Shown here in pieces: positions 32,751-41,287 of a DNA stretch of 64,000 nt. This DNA comes from CBDCUF01 sp965222525. Its GTDB lineage: Bacteria; Pseudomonadota; Alphaproteobacteria; Rickettsiales; UBA8987. A program made the position numbers and the translations under genes. Location: contig OZ244955.1 in NCBI GenBank assembly GCA_965222525.1, positions 62,001 to 126,000 on the forward strand, read 5' to 3'. The first letter of the stretch is position 1. Each line of letters opens with the position of its first letter. The notes beneath the pieces are model-generated. The model was not told the origin of the DNA. It worked only from the letters and a program-made list of their open reading frames with translations, and made no database searches.

Positions 32751-33237
32751 TATCACACCGCAAGAGATTGTCGAACAGGCCCGCACTTGGCTGGGTACTG
32801 CCTATCACCATCAAGGCCGCCTGAAAAAGAGCCATAAAGGCGCCGGTGGTGTGGATTGTATCGGCCTGATTATTGGTGTTATCGGTGAGCTGGATATGCC
32901 CGACACGGAAGGCCGTGGCCAGCTGGCGCTATGGGATGAGGATGGATACTCACAAAGCCCGGACGGTTTCAGCTTGCGCCGCTCGATTGAGCGTCATCTG
33001 ATACCGCTGCGCCAGGACGAAATGGCGCTCGGTGATATTCTGCTATTCAAACTGCACCGCGACCCGCAACATCTCGGCATTGTCTCCGATTATCCGGGTG
33101 GCGATATCGGCGTGATTCATTGCCATAGCCGCAGCGGTTCGGTGGTGGAGCATCCGTTAAGCCCGGCGTGGCGGCGCATGCTGGTGAAACCGTATCGCTT
33201 CCGCCCGGAACATTTGCGGAAGGCGGCTCATGAGTGA
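32743..33237 (+). CDS. NlpC/P60 cell-wall peptidase (GTA g14-like)
   Basis: A 164-residue NlpC/P60 cysteine peptidase. The catalytic cysteine is C39 in GGVDCIGL, with histidine H110 in PQHLGIV and a polar residue around H126. It cleaves peptidoglycan during DNA entry and is part of the tail tip. It overlaps both neighbours by 8 bp, a tightly coupled block identical in order to GTA tail genes. Confidence 0.88.
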   Translation: MPNITPQEIVEQARTWLGTAYHHQGRLKKSHKGAGGVDCIGLIIGVIGELDMPDTEGRGQLALWDEDGYSQSPDGFSLRRSIERHLIPLRQDEMALGDILLFKLHRDPQHLGIVSDYPGGDIGVIHCHSRSGSVVEHPLSPAWRRMLVKPYRFRPEHLRKAAHE

Positions 33238-36200
33238 CGTAGTTTTACCGGTTATCGGAGCAGCTGCCGGCTTTGTAGTTGGTGGCCCGCAAGGCGCGAT
33301 TATCGGCGCCAATTTAGGCTTTGCCGCTAATAGTGCGTTCTTTCCGAAAAGCCAGCATATCCAGCTTCCCACATCGGTGGGGCCGCGGCTTTCAGATTTG
33401 CGCGTGCAGGTGTCGAGCTATGGCAACATCATTTCCAAGGTGTACGGCCAGCAGCGGCTTTCCGGTAACGTGATTTGGGCCACCGATATTAAGGAAGTGA
33501 AAACCGAGAAAACCACCACACAAACCTCCAGCGGTGGCGGTAAAGGTGGCGGCGGTGGAAGTACGACCACCAGCCAGACGACCGTCTCCTATGAGTATTT
33601 TGTCACGCTGGCGATTGCCGTTTGCGAGGGGCCGGTGGACGAAGTGGTGCGCGTGTGGGCCGATAGTAAGGTGTTAAGCGAAGGCGTGCTTAATTCCGCG
33701 CAAGGTAAGTTTAACGTCCATCTCGGAACGGAGGATCAGGGCGCCGACGATATCATCGGCAAATATAAAACCGCCGGTACATTCCCGGCTTATCGCGGGC
33801 TTTGCTATGTAGTGATTGAGGACTTCCCGCTGGCGGAATACGGCAACCGGATTCCCAATTTCAGCTTTGAGGTAAAGCGCACGGTAAAATTCACGCCGTC
33901 GGTGGAGGATAAAATCAAGGATGTGGTTATCATTCCGGGCGCCGGTGAATTTGTCTATGGCGATGATATCCATACCAAACAGGATGGCTATTTCGACGCC
34001 TTCAGCGGCTTCACGCCAACCGGCACGAAAGACTATATCAACATGCACAATTATGACGCCAAGGCCGACGCTTTGGTGGCGGTGGACCAGTTGGAGAAAG
34101 CCTTTCCGAATCTGGAATGGGTGGCGGTGGTGGTGACATGGTTCGCCACCGACGTGGACGCCGGCTCATGTGAGATTATTCCGAAAGTCGAATTTCAGGG
34201 CACCACGCAGGTGTTGCCAAGTGACTGGAGCGTGGGAAGCTATACCCGCTCGACCGCGCAAAAAGTGCTGGTGTTCGGCAATGGTGATTTAACCTATGGC
34301 GGCACACCTTCCGATAATACGGTGGTGGAGATTTGTAAGGCGCTGAAAGCCAAGGGCTGGAATGTCATGCTGTACCCTATGCCCTTTGTTGATCAGATAA
34401 CGCCCGACCCGAAACCGTGGCGCGGGCGTATTGAGCCGGCCAATGCCAGCGATGCGAATAGCTGGTTTACGAAAACCAACGGCTATAACGGCTTTATCAT
34501 GCATTACGCTAACCTTTCGGTGGGTGGTGATGCGCTGAAAGACAATATCGACGCGATTGTTATCGGCTCGGAATTAATCGGCATGACCGGCTTCACGGAT
34601 ACGCCGGGAAACTATCCGGCGGTTAATCAGCTGGTGAGCCTTGCTGCGAGCGTGAAAAGCGCGGTGGGTTCCGGGGTGAAAGTGACGTATGCGGCGGACT
34701 GGAGCGAATATCATAGCCTAGACGGCTGGTTCAATCTCGACCCGCTTTGGGCTTCCAGCAATATCGACTTTGTCGGCATTGATAGCTATTTCCCGCTCAC
34801 GCCTGATTTGCCACAAAGCCAGATAACCGCTGACACGGTAAAGGAGTATTGGGAAAAAGGCGAAGGCTGGGACTATTACTGGAACGGTGACCGCACGGTA
34901 CAAACCAGCTATGGCGGCGACCCCACTTATGCGTGGAAGAATTTAGAGCACTGGTGGAACAGCACTCACATCAACCCGGATATGAGCACCACCAGCTGGA
35001 CCGCGAAAATGAAACCGGTGTGGTTCACCGAGTACGGCTTCCCAAGCGTGGACGGGTGCGCGAATCAGCCGAATGTGTTTTATGATCCGACCAGTTCGGA
35101 AAGTTTTTTCCCGCGCGGCTCAAAGGGCCGCATCAATTTTCAGGCACAGCGCGAGGCTATCGACGCGACGCTGGACTATCTGCAGGAGCGTAACGCCGAA
35201 AGCGGCAAGAGCGACCTGGTGCCGCGTGCCTTCCTGTGGACATGGGATGCGCGGCCGTTTCCATTCTGGCCGGATTTAAGTTCGATATGGACCGATAGCA
35301 TTTTATGGCCCACCGGCCATTGGGTAAACGGCAAGCTCGGTGCTTCGACGCTGGGTGCTATCGTTGCCGAGTTATTACAGCTGGCCGGGCTTTCCGGCTC
35401 TGATTATGACGTAAGCCGTCTCACGGACGCGGTGGAGGGTTATATCATCCTGCAGCCGCAAACGGTGCGTGAATGTCTGGAGCAGCTGGCGGCCGCCTAT
35501 TTCTTTGATGTGGTGGAAAGCGACGGCATATTGAAATTTGTGCCCCGCGGTGGGGAAACGATTCAATCGGTACCCGAAGATGACCTTATCCCCGAAATAA
35601 AGGAGGATATCCGGCAGATTTTGGATATTACCCGGGCGCAGGAGCTGGAGCTGCCGCAACGGGTGAATGTCACCTATATTGACCGGGCATTTAACTATGA
35701 CCCGAGCACACAAAGCAGCCAGCGGCAGGTGGTGAATGCCGTTGACCAGGTGAGCTTTAATCTGCCGATTGTTATGTCGGACCAGCTGGCGAAACAGATC
35801 TCCGACATTACCCTTTATGGCGCGTGGAAAGAGCGTGTAACATACCGTTTTCGCCTTCCTCCGCAATATGCCCGGCTGGAACCGACCGATATCATCACCG
35901 TGACGGTCAATAATGTGCCTCATGTCATGCGGATTATTAAAACCGACATGGAGCGCAACGGCATGATGAAAGTCGATGCGGTGGCCGAGGATATCAGCAC
36001 CTATGACTTTTACACCGAACCCGGGCAGGCCTCCGGTGGGATAACGCCGCCGACGCTGGTGCCGGATACGATTTTAACGCTGGTGGATGCGCCGCCTTTG
36101 CCAACCGAGCCGGAAAGCGGCGGTTTACTCCGTATCGGTGTAGCGCCTGATGGTGAAAACTGGATCGGCTCCGCGGTATATCGCTCCGATGATGGGGGCG

Positions 36201-36991
36201 AGTCCGGCGGAAATACCTTTACCCTGCTTGCCGGCCTTGATGCGGCCGCGGTATTTGGCGCCGTGAAAGGCACGCTGGTGGCCGGGCCGTTTGAAACGTG
36301 GGACGACTTCAACGAAATTGAGGTGGTGCTTACGGCCGGCTCGCTGGCCTCCGTATCAGAAACCGCGCTTTTGAACGGTGCGAATGCCGCCTTATTTGGT
36401 AGCGAGCTGGTGCAATTTCAAAACGCCACGCTGGTGGGTGAAAAAACCTATAAGCTCAGCCAGCTATTGCGCGGCCGGCAGGGTACGGAATGGGCGATTG
36501 ATAGTCATGCCGATGGTGAACGGTTCCTGCTACTGACCCCGGCGCTTTATGCCACGGCGGTGGCCAATAACCTTATCGGCCGTGAGCTTTACTATAAAGG
36601 CGTGAGTGTCGGCTCCAGCTTAGCTGAAACCACGGAACAGGCCTTCACCTATCAGGCTATCAAGCTGAAACCGTTTTCCCCGGTGCATGTCACAGGCGTG
36701 CGGGATGGCTCCGGCAATTTGTCTATCAGCTGGAAGCGCCGCACCCGTGTAAGCGGTGAATGGCGCGACGGGGTAGACGTGCCGCTGGGTGAAGAAAGCG
36801 AGCGGTACGAGGTAGAAATTCTCGACGGTTCCACGGTGGTGCGGACGTTGGACGTCACCACACCGGCCGCGAGTTATAGCGCTGCGGATCAAACGACCGA
36901 CTTCGGCAGCGCGCAAAGCAGCGTTGACGTCAAAGTCTATCAGCTCAGTGCGGTGGTGGGCCGCGGATATCCCGCCGAAGCAACGATTTAA
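33230..36991 (+). CDS. Large tail tip protein with TIM-barrel domain (GTA g15-like)
   Basis: A 1253-residue protein matching the gene-transfer-agent megatron: an N-terminal membrane-like segment (VVLPVIGAAAGFVVGGPQG), a glycine-serine-threonine linker near residue 100, a TIM-barrel-like region (about 220-580, with MHNYDAKADAL, VTYAADWSEYHS and PVWFTEYGFPS), then a phage-tail_3 domain and fibronectin-like strands near the end. In RcGTA it forms the spike base that pierces the envelope. Glycoside-hydrolase-like residues (E in WFTEYG) hint at sugar cleavage. It is the largest gene of the phage. Confidence 0.9.
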   Translation: MSDVVLPVIGAAAGFVVGGPQGAIIGANLGFAANSAFFPKSQHIQLPTSVGPRLSDLRVQVSSYGNIISKVYGQQRLSGNVIWATDIKEVKTEKTTTQTSSGGGKGGGGGSTTTSQTTVSYEYFVTLAIAVCEGPVDEVVRVWADSKVLSEGVLNSAQGKFNVHLGTEDQGADDIIGKYKTAGTFPAYRGLCYVVIEDFPLAEYGNRIPNFSFEVKRTVKFTPSVEDKIKDVVIIPGAGEFVYGDDIHTKQDGYFDAFSGFTPTGTKDYINMHNYDAKADALVAVDQLEKAFPNLEWVAVVVTWFATDVDAGSCEIIPKVEFQGTTQVLPSDWSVGSYTRSTAQKVLVFGNGDLTYGGTPSDNTVVEICKALKAKGWNVMLYPMPFVDQITPDPKPWRGRIEPANASDANSWFTKTNGYNGFIMHYANLSVGGDALKDNIDAIVIGSELIGMTGFTDTPGNYPAVNQLVSLAASVKSAVGSGVKVTYAADWSEYHSLDGWFNLDPLWASSNIDFVGIDSYFPLTPDLPQSQITADTVKEYWEKGEGWDYYWNGDRTVQTSYGGDPTYAWKNLEHWWNSTHINPDMSTTSWTAKMKPVWFTEYGFPSVDGCANQPNVFYDPTSSESFFPRGSKGRINFQAQREAIDATLDYLQERNAESGKSDLVPRAFLWTWDARPFPFWPDLSSIWTDSILWPTGHWVNGKLGASTLGAIVAELLQLAGLSGSDYDVSRLTDAVEGYIILQPQTVRECLEQLAAAYFFDVVESDGILKFVPRGGETIQSVPEDDLIPEIKEDIRQILDITRAQELELPQRVNVTYIDRAFNYDPSTQSSQRQVVNAVDQVSFNLPIVMSDQLAKQISDITLYGAWKERVTYRFRLPPQYARLEPTDIITVTVNNVPHVMRIIKTDMERNGMMKVDAVAEDISTYDFYTEPGQASGGITPPTLVPDTILTLVDAPPLPTEPESGGLLRIGVAPDGENWIGSAVYRSDDGGESGGNTFTLLAGLDAAAVFGAVKGTLVAGPFETWDDFNEIEVVLTAGSLASVSETALLNGANAALFGSELVQFQNATLVGEKTYKLSQLLRGRQGTEWAIDSHADGERFLLLTPALYATAVANNLIGRELYYKGVSVGSSLAETTEQAFTYQAIKLKPFSPVHVTGVRDGSGNLSISWKRRTRVSGEWRDGVDVPLGEESERYEVEILDGSTVVRTLDVTTPAASYSAADQTTDFGSAQSSVDVKVYQLSAVVGRGYPAEATI

Positions 36992-37013
36992 TCAGTAACA
37001 CAAAGAGGACGTT

Positions 37014-37718
37014 ATGAGCGCAACCGGAAGGCTGGGCCTGCCGTATATTGTCACGAGCCAGGCACAAAAAGAAGTGACCCACAATGAAGGCCTCGACCGG
37101 CTGGACGCTTTTGTCACGCCGGTGGTGGCCGATATTGCCAACGCGGCCCCGGGCAGTCCGTCCGTGGGCGATTTGTATATTGTCGGCAGCAGCCCCACCG
37201 GTGATTTTGCCGGCCAGGCAAATAAGCTGGCACAATATCAAAGCGGTGGATGGGTGTTTTACACCCCATTCAAATGGATGGACGCCTTTGTCGAAAGTAC
37301 CGATAGCCGCATGGCCTATGACGGCTCAGGCTGGGTACCGTTCGGCCTGATTATGCAGGATAGTGGCGAATATCTGCGCGTGGAGCGGTGGCAGGAAGAC
37401 GTCGACCTCAGCAGTGCGACACAAACCACAACCAATATCCCGAACCGGGCGACGGTACTGGCCGTCAATACGCGCGTCATTACCGCAATCACCGGCACGG
37501 TGACAAGTTTCGGTGTGGGGGTATCCGGTGACACCTCGCGCTATGGAAACGGTATCGGAACCGCGCAGGATTCCACCAATGTCGGGCTAACCTATCACCC
37601 GGTTAGTTACTACTCCGACACGCCGCTAGTGCTGACACCCGATAGCGGCTCTTTCACTGCGGGCACGGTCCGCATCAACGTTCAATATCTGACCTTCCGG
37701 GGTCCGTGGAATTGGTAG
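37014..37718 (+). CDS. DUF2793 tail fibre-like protein
   Basis: A 234-residue protein. The first 110 residues match DUF2793: TGRLGLPYIVTSQAQKEVTHN, then LDRLDAFVTPVV, GDLYIVG and the tryptophan-rich FKWMDAFVESTDS with GWV. The rest is strand-rich and probably trimerises as receptor-binding fibre. It follows the tail tip gene and has AGAGG before its start. Such proteins are found downstream of GTA-like tail genes in prophages. Confidence 0.82.
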   Translation: MSATGRLGLPYIVTSQAQKEVTHNEGLDRLDAFVTPVVADIANAAPGSPSVGDLYIVGSSPTGDFAGQANKLAQYQSGGWVFYTPFKWMDAFVESTDSRMAYDGSGWVPFGLIMQDSGEYLRVERWQEDVDLSSATQTTTNIPNRATVLAVNTRVITAITGTVTSFGVGVSGDTSRYGNGIGTAQDSTNVGLTYHPVSYYSDTPLVLTPDSGSFTAGTVRINVQYLTFRGPWNW

Positions 37719-37724
37719 CAGCTT

Positions 37725-37976
37725 ATGGATGAAGAACTGAAAAAAGCTATCCGCGCCGCTGTGCGGGAGGGCATTGAGGACGCTTTAACAAAGCACGGGG
37801 TGGATACTACCGACCCGAAATCTATGCAAGCCGACATGATCTATCTGCGTAAAGCCCGCACCGGTTCCGACGAGGTTATCAAATGGACAAAACGCTCATG
37901 TCTAGCCGCCGTGGTTTCCGGGCTGGTGGTGGCGCTATGGCAGGGCATCAAACAACTATTACATGGAGGAGGCTAA
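37725..37976 (+). CDS. Small membrane protein, possible lysis accessory
   Basis: An 83-residue protein with an amphipathic helix (ELKKAIRAAVREGIEDALTKHG) and one membrane helix near the C-terminus (CLAAVVSGLVVALWQGI). It sits at the head of the lysis cluster, 6 bp after the fibre gene and immediately before the holin-like gene. It may be an antiholin or spanin part. No family is certain. Confidence 0.5.
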   Translation: MDEELKKAIRAAVREGIEDALTKHGVDTTDPKSMQADMIYLRKARTGSDEVIKWTKRSCLAAVVSGLVVALWQGIKQLLHGGG

Positions 37977-37977
37977 C

Positions 37978-38427
37978 ATGATGACACTACTTGGATCATT
38001 GCTGGGCTTTGTAAGCGCGGCATTTCCTGATTTATTGAAATTATGGCGTGACCACGCCGACCGCAAGCACGAGCTGACAATCCTGCAGCTGCAGATGGAG
38101 CAACGGGCACAAGGGCACCAGCAACGGCTGGAAGAAATCCATGTGCAAGCGGATATCGCCGAAAGCAAAGCGCTCTATAAAACCTACTATTCCGGTATTC
38201 AGTGGGTGGATGCGCTTAACGGTACCGTCCGGCCGGTGCTGGCTTATGCGTTTTTCCTGCTCTATTTCACGATCAAGTGCATGCAGTTTGCGATGGTGGA
38301 CCTTGCAAACCCGCTGCCGTGGCACATGGACATGCTATGGTCACTTGAGGATCAGGCTATTTTCGCCGGCATTATCAGCTTTTATTTCGGCCAGCGCGCC
38401 ATGAGCAAAGTGCGGAGCGGGAAATGA
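37978..38427 (+). CDS. Holin-like / lysis membrane protein
   Basis: A 149-residue protein; ATG 37978 has GGAGG at 6-9 bases. It has a short hydrophobic N-terminus (LLGSLLGFVSAAFPDLL), a long charged helix (LTILQLQMEQRAQGHQQRLEE) that is probably coiled, and two C-terminal membrane segments (VLAYAFFLLYFTIKCMQFAM and AIFAGIISFYFGQRAM). It precedes the lysozyme by a 4-bp overlap. Position and membrane helices suggest a holin. The family match is moderate only. Confidence 0.6.
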   Translation: MMTLLGSLLGFVSAAFPDLLKLWRDHADRKHELTILQLQMEQRAQGHQQRLEEIHVQADIAESKALYKTYYSGIQWVDALNGTVRPVLAYAFFLLYFTIKCMQFAMVDLANPLPWHMDMLWSLEDQAIFAGIISFYFGQRAMSKVRSGK

Positions 38428-38864
38428 GGACTATCACCCGCGAAGGGCTGGAGCTGATAAAGCATTTCGAGGGGTTCGAGCCGGAAATATACCTTGATGC
38501 GGCCGGTTATCCGACAATCGGCTATGGCCACTTAATCCGCGACGAAGAGCGCGATATGTTTCAAAACGGGATTACCGAGGTCGCTGGCGAGGCGTTGCTG
38601 ATTAAAGATGTGACAACGGCCGAGCGTGCCGTGTTACGCTTGATCAATGTTCCGCTTACCGACGGGCAATTTGATGCGCTGGTATCCTTTACCTTTAATC
38701 TCGGCTCGGGCGCGTTGCAGCGTTCCACCCTCCGGCGTAAAGTGAACCGTGACGAACACAGCGAAGTGCCCCGGGAATTCATGCGCTGGGTATGGGCCGG
38801 TGGGCGTAAGCTTAAAGGTCTTATCAGGCGCCGTGCAGCCGAAGCGGAGCTTTATCAAGCCTAA
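38424..38864 (+). CDS. Phage lysozyme (GH24 endolysin)
   Basis: A 146-residue T4-type lysozyme (muramidase). The triad E16-8 residues-D25-5 residues-T31 is complete (KHFEGFEPEIYLDAAGYPT followed by IGYGH). VSFTFNLGSGAL and the helix with RRKVNRDEH are also family features. There is no signal peptide or signal-anchor, so export needs the holin. It overlaps the holin-like gene by 4 bp. Confidence 0.93.
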   Translation: MRTITREGLELIKHFEGFEPEIYLDAAGYPTIGYGHLIRDEERDMFQNGITEVAGEALLIKDVTTAERAVLRLINVPLTDGQFDALVSFTFNLGSGALQRSTLRRKVNRDEHSEVPREFMRWVWAGGRKLKGLIRRRAAEAELYQA

Positions 38865-38902
38865 GTTGATGATTTTTATCGTAAGACTGCTATGCTTTTA
38901 TC

Positions 38903-40327
38903 ATGGCAGAACAATTATACATCCGACCGAGTGACGCGCGTTCCTGGCTGCATTGTAAGCGGCGGGTGTGGTATGACAATTTTCCGCCGGCGATGGAATC
39001 GGCCGAGCAAGACTCGTTCGAGGAATTAGTGGCGCAGCTGGGCGTGCGCCATGAATGGGGCATTAAGCGCGATTTAGAACAGCAGCACCAGCTGGTGGAG
39101 GCCGTATCGGTGGAACACACCGAGGCGCTTATGGAGGCCGGTGCCGACATTATCTATCAGGCGCAAATTGTTGACCGGCAGCATAAAATCATCGGTGAGC
39201 CGGATTTTCTGATCCGCCATGAAAGCGGCGAATATCAGGCGGCGGATGCAAAGCTGGCTCGCAGCGGCGACAAAAAAGAAATCCAGATACAGCTTGGGGT
39301 GTATCGTAAATTGCTGGGCAGCACCTTGCCGGCGCTGATTTTCCTCGGTGACAAAACTATCGCTGAAACCGGCGACGAGTCGACAGCGTTGGCCGACGGT
39401 TTCCTTGATGATATGCGCCTGCTACTCTCCCGCAAAGAAGCGCCCGAAGCCCGCTATGGTGAAAGTAAGTGCAAGGTGTGCCCGTATGTGGCGCTTTGCA
39501 AACCGGAGTTTGAAGCGCGCGAAGATTTAACCCTCCTATATGGTATTGATTCCCGGGCCGCCCCGAAGCTGGAAGCGCAAGGCATTGATACCATCACCAC
39601 GCTGGCCAATTCTCAGCCGGAAGATATCGACGACGTGCCTTACTTAAAGGGCATCCACAAAAAATATCGGGCCGTGCTACAGGCGAAAGCCTATAAAACC
39701 GGCGAGATGTTTACCATTCAAGCCCCGCGCATTCCCGAGGGCACATGGGTGCATTTCGATATCGAAGCCAACCCGCTCACCGACCACGGCGAGGAACATG
39801 TCTATTTATGGGGCTTCCTGAAACCGCCTTATGACGCCTCTGCCTTTGATTATGTCTGGACGGACCACGAGCGCGACGACGAAACCGGCTGGCGGCAATT
39901 CCTTGATTTGATGGCGCGTTACCGGGAGGAATACCCGGACCTTATCCTTTGCCATTTTTCCAGCTATGAAGTTACCAATATACGCCGATATGCCAAGCGC
40001 TACGGCATGGAAGACCACCCGGTGGTGGAGTGGTTGCTCGGTGACGATTCCCCTTTATTTGATATTCAGGGGCCGGTGAAAGATAGCTTTGTGCTGCCGC
40101 TGGCCAGTTATGGCCTCAAGCAGATTTGCAAGCATGAGGACCTGGTCAATTTTCAATGGCAGGATGACGAGTCCGGTTCGCAATGGTCGGTGGTGCAATT
40201 TGTCAAATACCGGCTGGAGCTGATTAAGGAGCGCCGCGAGCAGATGAAAAAGGATATCCTCGCCTATAATTTCGACGACGTCATGGCCACCCGCAAGCTG
40301 GAGGAGTGGCTGCGCGCGCGTGGGTGA
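38903..40327 (+). CDS. RecB-like nuclease with RNase H-like exonuclease domain
   Basis: A 474-residue protein of the TM0106-type family. Residues about 10-200 are a RecB/Cas4-like PD-(D/E)xK nuclease: GEPDF with D101 and DAK with D115 and K117, plus four cysteines (C18, C190, C193, C199) placed for a 4Fe-4S cluster as in Cas4 and AddB. A helix-hairpin segment follows (ITTLANSQPEDIDDVPYLKG). Residues about 280-470 are an RNase H-like 3'-5' exonuclease domain starting at the DxE motif D286-E288. It follows the lysozyme on its own and ends one base before the converging methylase gene. It may process phage or foreign DNA ends. Confidence 0.82.
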   Translation: MAEQLYIRPSDARSWLHCKRRVWYDNFPPAMESAEQDSFEELVAQLGVRHEWGIKRDLEQQHQLVEAVSVEHTEALMEAGADIIYQAQIVDRQHKIIGEPDFLIRHESGEYQAADAKLARSGDKKEIQIQLGVYRKLLGSTLPALIFLGDKTIAETGDESTALADGFLDDMRLLLSRKEAPEARYGESKCKVCPYVALCKPEFEAREDLTLLYGIDSRAAPKLEAQGIDTITTLANSQPEDIDDVPYLKGIHKKYRAVLQAKAYKTGEMFTIQAPRIPEGTWVHFDIEANPLTDHGEEHVYLWGFLKPPYDASAFDYVWTDHERDDETGWRQFLDLMARYREEYPDLILCHFSSYEVTNIRRYAKRYGMEDHPVVEWLLGDDSPLFDIQGPVKDSFVLPLASYGLKQICKHEDLVNFQWQDDESGSQWSVVQFVKYRLELIKERREQMKKDILAYNFDDVMATRKLEEWLRARG

Positions 40328-41221
40328 TTACGCAGCATTGGAATTTTCGCGATATTGGGGGCGGTTAGTTTGGTTTTTCCTTAATTCTTCAGGCAGCCTT
40401 AACCCTTTTGAAGCAATTAAGAGTTCAGACCCTATACGCTTTGTTTGAATCGAATAATTTATGTCAAAAGCAAATTGCCGACGGTCAGAGTATAGTTTTT
40501 TAATTTCCTGTGTATTGTCGTATGTAACCACCCAAGGCAGTTTTAATTTCAGAACGGTTTCTGCTACATCTTGGTGTTCATCTGGACCATAGAAGTTTGT
40601 GTAAAGACATGATCCTTTATTAAAATATGGAGGATCGATGCAAAATAGGCTTCTTTCCGGCAATTCACCATCTAAGTGTTTCATTAAATCAATAGCATCG
40701 AGGTTGGTTAAATGTATCCGGTTTCGATATTTAGCGATTCTTCGTACTCGTTTAACCAGATCATCAACATTAAAGCGGCAGTCAACTTTATAATTACCCT
40801 TTTGTTGTAATCCGCCTATAACGCCAGCGCCTTTAATTATACCAGACCTGTTCGTTCTATTAAGGAAGAAGGTAGCAAAGGCAATTCTCAGTATATCGCT
40901 TTGATCACTTGAGTTATGAATTTCCTTCTGGCGGTGCCACTCATCTATTGTCACAGGGGTGTTTTTAATGAGTTCGACTAGCTCCTCGGTTCTATTGAGA
41001 ACGCACTCCCAGAAAGACCATATTGAATAGTCTAAGTCATTAATATGAATATCACTTGCATATCCTTCGTAGAGCAAAGCCAAGGCAAGTCCACATCCAC
41101 CAGCATATGGTTCGACATAGTGGCCTCGCTCTAAACGATTGTTGCGTATTACGGTTGTAACCAGATCAAATAGACATGATTTTCCACCGGGGTACCTCAA
41201 TGGTGATGTTGCTTTAGCCAT
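40328..41221 (-). CDS. DNA adenine methylase, D12 class (Dam-like)
   Basis: A 297-residue N6-adenine methyltransferase. The N-terminal LRYPGGKS opens the family, motif I is EPYAGGCGLA (37-46), and the catalytic motif IV is DPPY (196-199). The order of motifs and the length agree with Dam-like enzymes (D12 class). It is AT-rich compared with the phage late genes. It is the last gene of the leftward six-gene operon, 66 bp after the ParB-like gene. It would protect a specific adenine-containing site or act as an orphan modifier. The target sequence cannot be read from the protein. Confidence 0.85.
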   Translation of the reverse strand: MAKATSPLRYPGGKSCLFDLVTTVIRNNRLERGHYVEPYAGGCGLALALLYEGYASDIHINDLDYSIWSFWECVLNRTEELVELIKNTPVTIDEWHRQKEIHNSSDQSDILRIAFATFFLNRTNRSGIIKGAGVIGGLQQKGNYKVDCRFNVDDLVKRVRRIAKYRNRIHLTNLDAIDLMKHLDGELPERSLFCIDPPYFNKGSCLYTNFYGPDEHQDVAETVLKLKLPWVVTYDNTQEIKKLYSDRRQFAFDINYSIQTKRIGSELLIASKGLRLPEELRKNQTNRPQYRENSNAA

Positions 41222-41287
41222 AAAATTACCGTCATTTTTTCAATTAATTCAACCAATAATAACAATTGGTTGGCATCACGGCCAGAA

